A stretch of 64,000 bases of DNA from RGIG4097 sp937885645 (GCA_937885645.1 CALABJ010000018.1:1-64000); one strand, 5' to 3'; shown: positions 52,567-61,541, counted from the first letter of the stretch. Numbers and translations are program-made. The notes: a model not told the origin generated them from the sequence alone.

Positions 52567-53298
52567 ATGAGCGGTCACAGCAAATGGCACAATATTCAAC
52601 AAAAGAAAGGCAAGAGCGATGCAGCTCGTGCAAATATCTTCACCAAAATCGGTCGTGAAATCGCAGTTGCAGTCAAGCAAGGCGGTCCTGATCCCAATAG
52701 CAACTCTAAACTTCGTGATGCAATCGCAAAGGCAAAAGACAACAATATGCCCAACGACAACATCAACAGAAGCATCAAGAAGGCAAGTGGTGAATTGAAC
52801 TCAATCAACTACGAAGAAAACACCTACGAAGGCTACGGTGTTGGCGGTGTTGCATTTATCGTTGAAACCCTCACAGACAACAAAAACCGTACAGCAGGTG
52901 ACGTGAGACACTTGTTTGACAAGTTTGGTGGCGCAATGGGCGTCAGTGGCAGTGTTTCATTTATGTTCAAGCGCAAGGGCGTCATCGCAGTTGCAAAGAG
53001 CGACATCGAAGAAGACGACCTCATGATGTACGCACTTGATGCAGGTGCAGAAGACATCCTCACCGAAGACGAAGAAGTCTTTGAAGTGCTCACAGCACCC
53101 GGCGACCTCAGTGCAGTCCGCGCAAGCCTTGAAGAAGCAGGTGTCAAGATTTTGTCAGCAGCAGTTGATATGATCCCCGACATGGAAGCAACTCCCACCG
53201 AGGAACAACAAGCCACACTCCTCAAGATGATTGACAAACTTGAAGAACACGACGACGTCCAAAACGTCTATCACAACGCAATCATCACCATCGAATAA
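52567..53298 (+). CDS. yebC: YebC/PmpR family protein
   Basis: 243 residues. Starts SGHSKWHNIQQKKGKSDAAR and has the three YebC domains (GGPDPNSNSKLRDAIAKAK, GYGVGGVAFIVETLTDN). Characterised members are transcription factors or help ribosomes pass proline stretches. AAAGGAG is at the end of the methylase gene, 2 bp gap. Confidence 0.96.
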   Translation: MSGHSKWHNIQQKKGKSDAARANIFTKIGREIAVAVKQGGPDPNSNSKLRDAIAKAKDNNMPNDNINRSIKKASGELNSINYEENTYEGYGVGGVAFIVETLTDNKNRTAGDVRHLFDKFGGAMGVSGSVSFMFKRKGVIAVAKSDIEEDDLMMYALDAGAEDILTEDEEVFEVLTAPGDLSAVRASLEEAGVKILSAAVDMIPDMEATPTEEQQATLLKMIDKLEEHDDVQNVYHNAIITIE

Positions 53299-53312
53299 TT
53301 TTTTGGTCTAAT

Positions 53313-54509
53313 ATGGAAAGAATTTATTTGGATCATGCCGCCACAACACCTCTGTCAAAAGAGGCGTTTGAGGCAATGTATCCCTACTTTTCAAACACAT
53401 TTGGCAATGCAAACAGCCAACACGGTTTTGGCAGGGACGGGGCAGCCGCAGTGCTCTCCGCCCGCGAAAGCATTGCTTCATCTTTGGGCGCAAAACCCAA
53501 CGAGATTTACTTTACTTCAGGTGGCACCGAGAGTGACAACTGGGCACTGAAAGGCACCGCACTTGCACTCCGTGACAAGGGCAACCATATCATCACCTCA
53601 AAGATTGAGCACTCTGCAATCTACACCACCTGCAAACAACTTGAAAAATACGGCTACGACGTCACCTATCTTGACGTTGACAGCGACGGCTTCGTGTCAC
53701 CCAGAGATCTTGAAAAGGCAATCACCGACAAGACAATCCTTGTGAGCATTATGTTTGCAAACAATGAAATCGGCACAATCGAGCCTATCAAGGAACTATG
53801 TGAAGTTGCCCACGCACACAATGTGCTTTTCCACACCGACGCAGTGCAAGCAACCGGCGCAGTCCGCTACAACGTAAAGGATTTGGGCATTGATATGCTG
53901 TCATTTTCAGGACACAAATTCTACGGACCTAAGGGCATCGGCGGTTTGTATATAAGAAGCGGAATCAAGATTGAAAAGCTCATCATCGGCGGGGAGCAAG
54001 AGCGGACCAACCGCGGTGGCACAACCAACGTGCCCGCAGTGGTAGGCATGGCAAAAGCCCTTGAAATCGCCCTTAGAGATCTTGACAAAAACAATGAATA
54101 CGTGTCCTCACTCCGCAACCGCTTTGTGGAGAAAGTCACAAGCCAAATAGATGAAATCTATTTCAACGGCCCCAAAGCCAAGGATTACGACAAACGTCTC
54201 CCCAACAATGCAAGCTTCTCTTTCCGCTACATTGAGGGCGAAAGCATTTTGTTCTCACTGGACCTTGCAGGCATTTCAGCCTCCTCAGGCTCCGCTTGTT
54301 CATCAGGCAGTCTTGAGCCCAGCAGAACGTTGTTGTCAATCGGTGTCCCCGTAGGCACAGCCCACGGCACGATAAGATTCTCATTTGGCAAAAACAACAC
54401 CGTGGAAGAAGTGGATTACGCAGTGGAACAACTTGTGTCAATAGTCAATAGACTGCGCGCAATGTCCCCCCTGTATCGTCCTTCAAGCACAATGAAGACA
54501 ATCAAATAG
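53313..54509 (+). CDS. iscS: Cysteine desulfurase (IscS/NifS family)
   Basis: 398 residues. PLP enzyme releasing sulfur from cysteine for Fe-S and tRNA thiolation. DHAATTPLS start, substrate site TSGGTESDNWAL, PLP lysine in FSGHKFYGPKG near 208, active cysteine in SSGSACSSGS near 328. Directly followed by the scaffold gene, so Fe-S cluster assembly is the likely role. Only a weak ribosome site precedes ATG. Confidence 0.95.
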   Translation: MERIYLDHAATTPLSKEAFEAMYPYFSNTFGNANSQHGFGRDGAAAVLSARESIASSLGAKPNEIYFTSGGTESDNWALKGTALALRDKGNHIITSKIEHSAIYTTCKQLEKYGYDVTYLDVDSDGFVSPRDLEKAITDKTILVSIMFANNEIGTIEPIKELCEVAHAHNVLFHTDAVQATGAVRYNVKDLGIDMLSFSGHKFYGPKGIGGLYIRSGIKIEKLIIGGEQERTNRGGTTNVPAVVGMAKALEIALRDLDKNNEYVSSLRNRFVEKVTSQIDEIYFNGPKAKDYDKRLPNNASFSFRYIEGESILFSLDLAGISASSGSACSSGSLEPSRTLLSIGVPVGTAHGTIRFSFGKNNTVEEVDYAVEQLVSIVNRLRAMSPLYRPSSTMKTIK

Positions 54510-54528
54510 TTTATTCGGAGAAATATAT

Positions 54529-54900
54529 ATGTACAACGAAAAAGTTATGCAAGCATTCCAAAATCCGCAAAACGTTGGCGAAGTTGAAAACTACAACGCC
54601 ATCGGCACAGTAGGCAACGAAACCTGCGGAGATATTATGCAAATCACCATGCTCATTGAAGACGGCATCATCAAGGACGCAAAGTTCAAGACTTTCGGTT
54701 GCGCAGCAGCAGTTGCATCAAGCTCAACCGCCACCTCAATGATCATCGGCAAAACCATTGACGAAGCACTGAAAATCAAAAATTCAGACGTCATCGAATC
54801 CCTTGAAGGACTTCCTCCTCAAAAGATTCACTGCTCTGTCCTTGCAGAAGAAGCAATCAAACTTGCCATTGAGGACTACTATTCAAAACAAGGCAAATAG
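54529..54900 (+). CDS. iscU: Fe-S cluster scaffold IscU/NifU-like
   Basis: 123 residues. The three cluster-ligand cysteines are present: C33 in GNETCGDIM (with the conserved aspartate at 35), C58 in FGCAAAVASS and C102 in KIHCSVLAEE. The motif is nearer to IscU/NifU than to SufU, as there is no insertion after the first cysteine. Co-transcribed with iscS; no IscR, ferredoxin or hscAB nearby. Confidence 0.95.
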   Translation: MYNEKVMQAFQNPQNVGEVENYNAIGTVGNETCGDIMQITMLIEDGIIKDAKFKTFGCAAAVASSSTATSMIIGKTIDEALKIKNSDVIESLEGLPPQKIHCSVLAEEAIKLAIEDYYSKQGK

Positions 54901-54946
54901 CCTGATAGATTGCTGAAAAGCAATAAATAAACCAAAAAACATAAAG

Positions 54947-54977
54947 AAAAAGCGTTTGCATCTGCAAACGCTTTTTT
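54947..54977. terminator. Terminator after iscU
   Basis: AAGCGTTTGCA, loop TC, TGCAAACGCTT, T run; convergent position. Confidence 0.9.
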
Positions 54978-54988
54978 ATTGTCTTACA

Positions 54989-55672
54989 TCAATAAACGTA
55001 AATTATCACATCAGGGATATAGATGTGCTTGAACGGTGTACACCAGTAATTCCTTGCGTTAGGCGAAAAAGCATATTCGGGCTCATCGTATGAAAATATG
55101 GACGAATACCACTGGTTTATGTCGGTATAAATTTCTTCACCATCTTCAAACTTAAATTGAAAATCTGTTTCTTCAATTCCAAGCATTGTTGAAACAATAC
55201 CATTGTTCACACCAGCATCTTTGAAGAAAAACGCTGTATATGCGTAGTTTTCCTGTGCATTTGAATGTGCAGAATTCAACAATGCCTTGAGCCTGTCACT
55301 TTGTGCGATAAAGGTGATGCGAGAGGTGTCTCCGGGAGAGTATGCGGTGCATATAGCATACAAGGTCAAGTCGCTTTCCACTGGTTGAGATTCATCATAT
55401 AGGCGCAAACCGTCTGAAGTGTATGACAGTGCACAAAAGTCTCTGTCAATACCGCAACTTGTATTATATCTTTGAGTGTTCACCAAATGTGCAAGAGTGA
55501 ACACCTCTCCTTTAACAATTTTATATGTTTGCCAAATATGATTGATTCCGTATGTGCATCTCACGCTGACGGTGCAGTATTCTGCAGTTGGTGTTTTGTC
55601 ACAACCGACAGCAAGAAGAGCAGTCCCCACAAGCACAATTATCAGAAATATAACTGCGATTGATTTTTTCAA
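54989..55672 (-). CDS. Hypothetical lipoprotein with TTG start
   Basis: 227 residues, family unknown. Begins MKKSIAVIFLIIVLVG with lipobox LAVGC (Cys about 24). Mature part contains five further cysteines in its first 90 residues and many tyrosines. The start codon is TTG, supported by GGAGG 7 bp upstream and no alternative. A/T-rich codon use. Monocistronic. Confidence 0.78.
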   Translation of the reverse strand: MKKSIAVIFLIIVLVGTALLAVGCDKTPTAEYCTVSVRCTYGINHIWQTYKIVKGEVFTLAHLVNTQRYNTSCGIDRDFCALSYTSDGLRLYDESQPVESDLTLYAICTAYSPGDTSRITFIAQSDRLKALLNSAHSNAQENYAYTAFFFKDAGVNNGIVSTMLGIEETDFQFKFEDGEEIYTDINQWYSSIFSYDEPEYAFSPNARNYWCTPFKHIYIPDVIIYVY

Positions 55673-55727
55673 CAGGATACCTCCAAATCATATTTTTGTG
55701 TTAACAACAGTGTCAATTTTGATCTTG

Positions 55728-55756
55728 AAAAAAGACACTCGCAAAGCGAGTGCCTA
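55728..55756 (-). terminator. Terminator of the gene at 55757
   Basis: Minus strand GGCACTCGC, loop TTT, GCGAGTGTC, TTTTTTC. Confidence 0.85.
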
Positions 55757-56254
55757 TTAATAACTTCTCACAAGAGAGACGCTTTCCCAGTCACCGAAGA
55801 CCACGATGTTGTCGTAGCGGTACACCATATATCTCTTGGGGAATTGAGTGACGGTTTCCATTTCTCCCTTTTCAATCAAGTCCATCATCTCGTCATAGGT
55901 GTCTTGATATTGTTTTGCCAACTCCTTGAAGCTTTCTTCCAGCTTGTCGGCGGACTCGGTGTCACCCATAAAGTAGATTGCCACTTCCCACACTGCGGAG
56001 GGGAGTTCACCATACTCCTCGTGGACGGTCATATCCATCTTGTATGCGTAGATGGTTTTCTTCATTTTGAGGCCTGCCATCATAGGGTCGCTTGTGGGGA
56101 TCATTGAGTGACCGGACATAACGACGTACTCTTCCTTTTCAAGGCGGGAGAGTATGGATTTTTCAGTCATAGTCACCTTCATGCAACCCACAAATGAAAT
56201 TGCGATGATTGCGATGAGCAGAGCTGATATAATTGCGATAACTGTCTTTTTCAT
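55757..56254 (-). CDS. Hypothetical lipoprotein
   Basis: 165 residues, no family. Signal peptide with lipobox SFVGC (Cys about 24). Mature domain is mixed alpha/beta with an acidic helix near 105-140. No Shine-Dalgarno; the promoter -10 box ends six bases before ATG, so the message appears leaderless. An upstream in-frame TTG at 56270 would lie inside the promoter and is rejected. Confidence 0.8.
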   Translation of the reverse strand: MKKTVIAIISALLIAIIAISFVGCMKVTMTEKSILSRLEKEEYVVMSGHSMIPTSDPMMAGLKMKKTIYAYKMDMTVHEEYGELPSAVWEVAIYFMGDTESADKLEESFKELAKQYQDTYDEMMDLIEKGEMETVTQFPKRYMVYRYDNIVVFGDWESVSLVRSY

Positions 56255-56260
56255 AGGTCT

Positions 56261-56289
56261 ATAATACAATTATAGTTGTGTCTTGTCAA
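56261..56289 (-). promoter_or_regulatory. Promoter of the lipoprotein at 56254, leaderless type
   Basis: Minus strand TTGACA (56289-56284), 17 bp, TATTAT (56266-56261), six bases, ATG. Confidence 0.8.
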
Positions 56290-56351
56290 GTCCTGCCAAA
56301 AATTGCCACTCATTTTCCTATGAAAATGCACACACTATTTTCGGAGGGCTT

Positions 56352-56483
56352 ATGAAAAAGATAATGATAGGAATGCTTGTAGGCATGGTGACCGCAACGG
56401 CAATCTGCACTGCAGGCAACACAAGAAGTATCAAACGCACCAAGCGTGCAATCGTCAACAAGATTGAAGACTTGATTGATTAA
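56352..56483 (+). CDS. Small secreted or membrane protein, 43 residues
   Basis: Starts MKKIMIGMLVGMVTATAICTAG, a signal-like hydrophobic segment, then a basic stretch (NTRSIKRTKRAIVNK) and an acidic end. CGGAGGG lies 4 bp before ATG. Could be a membrane-anchored peptide of the YtxH size class. Followed by a terminator. Confidence 0.6.
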   Translation: MKKIMIGMLVGMVTATAICTAGNTRSIKRTKRAIVNKIEDLID

Positions 56484-56499
56484 AAAACAATCTACAAAA

Positions 56500-56530
56500 A
56501 AAAGAGAGAGCTATGCTCTCTCTTGTTTTT
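56500..56530. terminator. Terminator between convergent genes
   Basis: AAGAGAGAG, loop CTATG, CTCTCTCTT with T run. Confidence 0.8.
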
Positions 56531-56575
56531 ATTTATCTCAAATTTTAGTTTGTCGTTAGTTGTTTTTGAAATAGA

Positions 56576-57712
56576 CTAAACAGTTGTGTATTTGACGCTG
56601 AGGTTGAAGTAGTCGTTTGCCCAGTCGATGAAGTCGATGAGGGAGCTTGACGCCACACCAAAGCCCATATTTTCAACGTTTTCAGCCACGATTTTGGATT
56701 CTACAACCCCAACAACAAGACCGCTTTTATTGATCATAGCGCCACCGCTGTTGCCTGAGTTGATTGCGCCGTCCGTCATAATAAAGTTGCCTGCACCCCA
56801 ACTTGACAGGGTTATATCGGGTTTTGAAATTGTGCCTGAGGTGATGCTGAGGCCTATGCCTTGAGGGTTGCCCACGATTGCAATTTCATCGCCGTAGTTT
56901 ACGTTGTTTTCGGTTGCGATTGAAAGGCCTGCGTCACTGCCGTCAGCGGTGAAGTCAGGTTTTGCCCCTACAAAACGGCATATTGCAAGGTCGGGTTGTG
57001 ACAGGACGTCAGTTGACACTGTGACGGTTTGAGTTTGACCGAAAAATCCCCCTGAAGAAACGTTGAACGTTTCTTTATAGGTGCCGTACGCCACCACTTC
57101 AAGGGTGTATGACACGGCAGGATTGAGGAGTTCAAACACGCAGGAGATGTTTGTGTGCTCGTGCATTTCGCGGTCGGCAAGGGCGGTGCCGTTGTTGGTT
57201 GTCCACACGGTCATGACCACGTGAGCGTTGGTGACAAGATAGATGTCACTTCCAACGCCGATGACAAATCCAGATGCCGTTGAGGCTGAGGAGTCGTGTG
57301 CGGTTGATGCGGGTGTAGAGCAGTTGACCACTGCCACGTATTTCATATAGTTGTCCGCCACCACTTCGGTGATTGATGAGTTTATGAGGTCTGCTGCCAG
57401 TTGACCTGCCTTATCCTTGACGTCCTCAACGATGTCGGTGTCTTCAAGAGCGTCTTTCACTGCCTCCTCGTATTGCGCCTTCATATTGTCGGCTATATTT
57501 GCGGAGTATTCTTTTGCAATGGTATTCTTGAGAGAAGCGAGCACCACCACGTTTATGAGCACCACTAGACACATAACCACTGACACAACAATGGCAAAGG
57601 TCACTGAAAAGCTTTTCTTTTTAGGGCCTTCGGGGGTAGGGGTGTGATAGACAGGGGTTTTGTTGTCGTTGTTGTCGTTGTCTCTGTCAAAGAAGTTGTC
57701 GAAGTCGTCCAT
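56576..57712 (-). CDS. Membrane-anchored HtrA-like serine protease without PDZ
   Basis: 378 residues. Acidic asparagine-rich cytoplasmic start, one transmembrane helix near 34-60, coiled linker, then a trypsin-like domain from about 120. Catalytic triad: His in LVTNAHVV near 163, Asp in QPDLAICR near 244, Ser in INSGNSGGAMINKSG near 322. Length ends with the protease; no PDZ domain follows. Probable quality-control protease on the outer face. AGGAG lies before ATG. Confidence 0.92.
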   Translation of the reverse strand: MDDFDNFFDRDNDNNDNKTPVYHTPTPEGPKKKSFSVTFAIVVSVVMCLVVLINVVVLASLKNTIAKEYSANIADNMKAQYEEAVKDALEDTDIVEDVKDKAGQLAADLINSSITEVVADNYMKYVAVVNCSTPASTAHDSSASTASGFVIGVGSDIYLVTNAHVVMTVWTTNNGTALADREMHEHTNISCVFELLNPAVSYTLEVVAYGTYKETFNVSSGGFFGQTQTVTVSTDVLSQPDLAICRFVGAKPDFTADGSDAGLSIATENNVNYGDEIAIVGNPQGIGLSITSGTISKPDITLSSWGAGNFIMTDGAINSGNSGGAMINKSGLVVGVVESKIVAENVENMGFGVASSSLIDFIDWANDYFNLSVKYTTV

Positions 57713-57927
57713 AATATCTCCTAAGGGATAAGTTTTGTTGTTGAGGGCAGTATAGCCGTCAAAAGTTAAATCTTCATTAAAGATTTGCAGTAAAATTGTA
57801 CACCAACTGTCACAAAAAACAAGACAATTTTGTTGATTATTCTATGAATATTGCTGAATTTTGCTAGAATAAGGCGGTTATCGTCGCAAATTGAATATTT
57901 AAGCCATAACCATGAATACGTATATCA

Positions 57928-57956
57928 TTGACAAATAGGGCGTTTTGTATTAAAAT
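57928..57956 (+). promoter_or_regulatory. Promoter of the degV-apbE cluster
   Basis: TTGACA, 17 bp, TAAAAT; AAAGGAGAG follows before ATG 57984. Confidence 0.75.
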
Positions 57957-57983
57957 TATTTCACAAAAATTAAAGGAGAGCTT

Positions 57984-58850
57984 ATGGCAGTATTATTTTG
58001 CGATACCGACTGTGAACTTTGGTACACAACGGCAAGAGACCTCGGTCTTAAAGTCATCGGTATGCCGTACACCGTAAACGGCGAAGAAAAATTATACGAC
58101 CTTGGTGAAAACACTGATTTCGTCGGCTTTTTCAACCAAATGAAAGCGGGTGCAACAGTCACCACCTCCGGCCTCAATTTTGACACTTATTACGAAATCT
58201 TCGAGCCTTACTTTGAAAAGGGCGAAGACATACTTTATATTGCTTTCTCATCAAAGATGTCAAACACCTTCGAGCCTATGCAAAAGGCAGTTGACGAGTT
58301 GTCAGCAAAATATCCCAGCGCATCATTTAGACGCTTCGACACTCTCAACATCTCAATGGGTGCAGGCCTCATGGTCTATATGGCAGCCAAATTCTTCAAC
58401 GAAAATGGCGGAGACGTGGACAAAACCTACAACTATCTTGACTCAATCCTCAACAATATAGGCATTTACTTTGTTGTTGACGACCTGAAATATCTTGCCC
58501 GTGGCGGACGCTTGTCCCCCTCAAAGGCAGCATTTGGCAATCTTATGCAACTGAAACCTATCCTTCGTGTTGGCGAAAGTGGCGAGATTGACGTTTACTC
58601 CAAGCAACAAGGCTCAAAAAAAGCTTTGAAGTTTATGGTGGACGAGTTCAAAAAGAAGTACAAAAACATCGACAACGCCCCCATCGTCATCGTTGGCGCA
58701 AACAACGACAAGGCAGTTGAAGAAGTCAAGGCACAAGTTGTGGAGTTTGCTCCCGATGCAGAAATCTGGACTCAACCCGTTGGCCCCGTCATCGGCGCAC
58801 ACTGCGGTCCCGGCACTTGTGGCATCATCTTCACCTCAGTTTCAAGATGA
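57984..58850 (+). CDS. DegV family (fatty-acid-binding) protein
   Basis: 288 residues. DegV fold: D-starting first strand (FCDTDCEL), TTSGLNFDTYYEIFEPY, IAFSSKMSNTFEPMQKA, then YLARGGRLSPSKAAFGNLMQLKPIL and the late GPVIGAHCGPGTCGIIF. Characterised relatives (FakB) carry fatty acids to the FakA kinase; fakA is not here. Overlaps apbE by ATGA. Confidence 0.94.
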   Translation: MAVLFCDTDCELWYTTARDLGLKVIGMPYTVNGEEKLYDLGENTDFVGFFNQMKAGATVTTSGLNFDTYYEIFEPYFEKGEDILYIAFSSKMSNTFEPMQKAVDELSAKYPSASFRRFDTLNISMGAGLMVYMAAKFFNENGGDVDKTYNYLDSILNNIGIYFVVDDLKYLARGGRLSPSKAAFGNLMQLKPILRVGESGEIDVYSKQQGSKKALKFMVDEFKKKYKNIDNAPIVIVGANNDKAVEEVKAQVVEFAPDAEIWTQPVGPVIGAHCGPGTCGIIFTSVSR

Positions 58851-59848
58851 GGACAAAATCAGTTCTTCTTATCGCAATAATTTTGATTTCTATTGTTTCG
58901 TTGACTGCGTGCAGTTCAACGGAACAATTTTTTGTATTCGGCACTTTCCTTGATATGACCGTTGAGGGGGTGTCTGGGGGCAAAGTGACAAGAGAGGTTT
59001 TCACCTATATGGAGAGCCTTGAAACCTTGCTTTCACCCACCGTAGAGGGCAGTGACCTGCACAAAATCAACAACGCAAAAGCAGGGGAGAGTGTCAAATG
59101 CTCACCCGAAACGATGGAGCTTTTGTCCATAGTCGAAGTCATCTTTGACCTCAGTGAAGGGGCATACGACCCAAGCATTTACCCCCTTGTTAGACTTTGG
59201 AATTTTAGTGGTGACAAGTTCAGTCAAATAGAGGGCAAAACTCCTCCCACCGACGAGGACATTGCAGAGGCACTTTCAGTTGTGGGCTTTGACAAGGCTT
59301 TCACCATAGACCACGTTGCAGGCACAGTCACCAAAAACGCAGGATATGATGGCGCAATGCTTGACTTCGGCGGAGTGGCAAAGGGCTACGCCGTTGACAA
59401 AGCAATGGACAGTTTTGACAGCAAAGCCCTAGTCAATCTTGGCGGAAACATAGGCGCAAAGGGCAAGGAATATACAATCGGCATAGGCAATCCCCGTGAT
59501 AGTGCCACCCCCTATTTTGGTTCCTTCACACTCTCTGCCGGTGAACTTATTTCCACCAGCGGTGACTATGAAAGGTTCTTCACTTATGAGGGCAAACGCT
59601 ATCATCATATCTTGAGTCCCTCCACAGGAAAGCCCAGTGACAGCGGTCTTATTTCAGTCAGTATAGTGTGCACAAACGGCGCGGTCGGTGACGCACTGTC
59701 CACTGCAATTATGGTGCTTGGTGCAGAAAAAGGCAAGGCACTCATCGATCGAATAAACGATGAATTTGACCTTAACGTCAAGGCGGTTTTGATATCTACA
59801 GACCTCACTTATGAGGTGGTTGGCGACCTTGGTTTTGTCAAGAAATAG
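58847..59848 (+). CDS. apbE: ApbE lipoprotein, FAD:protein FMN transferase
   Basis: 333 residues. Lipobox SLTAC (Cys about 22). Attaches FMN to Thr/Ser of extracytoplasmic flavoproteins. Motifs: SEGAYDPSIYPLVRLW, MLDFGGVAKGYAVD near 176, ELISTSGDYERFF near 234, YHHILSPSTGKP and GDALSTAIMVLG. Starts inside the degV stop. Cluster with a NusG_II protein and Gx transporter suggests a flavin-based electron-transfer role. Confidence 0.95.
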   Translation: MRTKSVLLIAIILISIVSLTACSSTEQFFVFGTFLDMTVEGVSGGKVTREVFTYMESLETLLSPTVEGSDLHKINNAKAGESVKCSPETMELLSIVEVIFDLSEGAYDPSIYPLVRLWNFSGDKFSQIEGKTPPTDEDIAEALSVVGFDKAFTIDHVAGTVTKNAGYDGAMLDFGGVAKGYAVDKAMDSFDSKALVNLGGNIGAKGKEYTIGIGNPRDSATPYFGSFTLSAGELISTSGDYERFFTYEGKRYHHILSPSTGKPSDSGLISVSIVCTNGAVGDALSTAIMVLGAEKGKALIDRINDEFDLNVKAVLISTDLTYEVVGDLGFVKK

Positions 59849-59955
59849 AATGAAAACAAGGCGGAAATAGAGCACACTCATCCCTGTGACAAAAAACACG
59901 AAAACAACAAAACAAAGCATTTATATATTGATTTCAACAACTTAAACCCTTGTTT

Positions 59956-60333
59956 ATGAAAAACAAACTCTTGAAAGACATCTTCAAAAAGGGGGATATA
60001 ATCCTTGTCCTAGTGCTTGTAGTGGCAGTCATTTTGACCGCCGTTTTTGCAACTCGCACGGCGGATAGCTTTGTTGAAATCTACGTTGACGGAGTGCTTG
60101 CATTCCAACTTGACTTGTCAAAGGACACCACCCTTGACCTGAACACAACCTCCTATAAAATCGACCTCATCGTCACGGTGAAATCAGGCAAGGCCTACGT
60201 CACTCACAGCGACTGCCCAGACAAGCTGTGTGTGCTCAGTTCTGGTGTGTCCTCAGTCGGCGGACTCATCGTTTGCCTTCCCAACAAGGTTGTTGTCAAG
60301 GTGACACCAAAGGAGGTTGACGCAATATCATGA
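59956..60333 (+). CDS. NusG domain II protein, membrane-anchored
   Basis: 125 residues. Transmembrane helix near 14-35 followed by an external NusG_II-type beta domain (VEIYVDGVLAFQLDLS, THSDCPDKLCVLSSGVSS, IVCLPNKVVVKV). Two cysteines flank the central loop. Such proteins are typically encoded next to Gx transporters, as here with ATGA overlap, and resemble EetA of Gram-positive extracellular electron transfer loci. Confidence 0.88.
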   Translation: MKNKLLKDIFKKGDIILVLVLVVAVILTAVFATRTADSFVEIYVDGVLAFQLDLSKDTTLDLNTTSYKIDLIVTVKSGKAYVTHSDCPDKLCVLSSGVSSVGGLIVCLPNKVVVKVTPKEVDAIS

Positions 60334-60974
60334 AACGCAAGACCTTCAAGGAAATAGTCAAAACCAACGGGGCAAAACGTGTGGCGTTGTCAGGGGTTAT
60401 GCTCGCCCTCGCCCTCATCGTATCCCTCATTGAAAATATGATTCCCCCCATTGTGCCTATGCTCCCTTATGCAAAGCTAGGGCTGACCAACGTGGTGCTT
60501 CTTGCTTGCTTTATGCTTGTGGGGGTGTGGGAAGGATATATTGTCCTTCTTCTCAAGTGTTTGCTGTCAGCGGTGTATGCAGGCAACATGTCAATGCTTT
60601 TGTGGTCGTTGCCCTCAGCCCTCGTCGCATACACAATTATGGTGCTATTGTCAATGACCAAACTTTTCTCAATCACAGGATTGTCTGTTGTGGGCGGTAT
60701 GCTTCACAACTTCACTCAAATCGTTGTGGCAACCTTGCTCCTCGGCACGTCAGTGTTTTTCTATCTCCCCTATATGCTCCTTGCAGGGGGTGTGGCAGGC
60801 CTTGTGACAGGTGTCATCTGTCACTTTGCAGTCAACGGACTCAAAGACAAGTTTGACTTCAAGGGCAAGAAAAACGTAGCGGAAGAAGAGGAAACTCTTG
60901 TAGAAGAGGACGAAGCAATCCCTCACGAGGAAGAAATTTCTCATAACACAGAAACCCCTTCCATAAAGGAATAA
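60330..60974 (+). CDS. Gx transporter family / HepS-like membrane protein
   Basis: 214 residues with about five or six helices; starts VALSGVMLALALIVSLIENMIPP then PYAKLGLTNVVLLACFMLVG, the family signature. It is often annotated as heptaprenyl diphosphate synthase component I, but it is a membrane protein with an ECF-S-like look. The C-terminal 35 residues are acidic. Last gene of the cluster. Confidence 0.9.
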   Translation: MKRKTFKEIVKTNGAKRVALSGVMLALALIVSLIENMIPPIVPMLPYAKLGLTNVVLLACFMLVGVWEGYIVLLLKCLLSAVYAGNMSMLLWSLPSALVAYTIMVLLSMTKLFSITGLSVVGGMLHNFTQIVVATLLLGTSVFFYLPYMLLAGGVAGLVTGVICHFAVNGLKDKFDFKGKKNVAEEEETLVEEDEAIPHEEEISHNTETPSIKE

Positions 60975-61071
60975 CGAATAGCAGAAAAGTGGTGTTGAAT
61001 TTTTCAAGGATTGATTCAAACGCAAGCCACCTAAAAAGCTAAAAATAAAAATTGAAAACCACAACAAGTCA

Positions 61072-61104
61072 AAAAAAAAGGCACTCAAACGAGTGCCTTT
61101 TTTT
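61072..61104. terminator. Terminator after the Gx transporter gene
   Basis: Stem AAGGCACTC/GAGTGCCTT, loop AAAC, A tract and seven T; convergent position. Confidence 0.9.
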
Positions 61105-61116
61105 GTTTTTATAGTA

Positions 61117-61506
61117 TTACGCAATTATGTTTGCCACAAACATACCTAGATATGATAAGACGAGGATTGCAATGCAACTGAAGAAGGACAGCACTGTGAA
61201 GAGGAAGGACAGGTGCGCAATAGGTTTCACTGCGTTTGCCCCTGCCACTGAAAGGATAGTGCCCACAATGCTTGCCCCTATGCCAATCCAACAAAGGAGT
61301 TTTTCGGCTTCAAGTAGGGGTTTGCCAAACAACTCTGCAACTCCTGCACCCACTCCCGACAGGAAGAAGGAAAGGAGTACCACAAGCGCAAAAGCAAGGG
61401 CAACGAGAGACACCACAAAACCGACGATGAGCACCGCCTTTCTTGCAGTAGGTTGTTTGTAGATTTCACTGCTGTGAGCATAGGTTTTTGTAGCACGCTT
61501 TCCCAT
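61117..61506 (-). CDS. Small membrane protein, unknown
   Basis: 129 residues. Polar N-terminus then three hydrophobic helices near 23-50, 70-90 and 98-125. No family recognised. The promoter -10 box ends six bases before the ATG and no properly spaced Shine-Dalgarno exists. Confidence 0.72.
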   Translation of the reverse strand: MGKRATKTYAHSSEIYKQPTARKAVLIVGFVVSLVALAFALVVLLSFFLSGVGAGVAELFGKPLLEAEKLLCWIGIGASIVGTILSVAGANAVKPIAHLSFLFTVLSFFSCIAILVLSYLGMFVANIIA

Positions 61507-61512
61507 ACCTAT

Positions 61513-61541
61513 ATTTTAATACAGTAGAGGTGGCTTGTCAA
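61513..61541 (-). promoter_or_regulatory. Promoter of the gene at 61506, leaderless type
   Basis: Minus strand TTGACA, 17 bp, TAAAAT, six bases, ATG. Confidence 0.78.
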
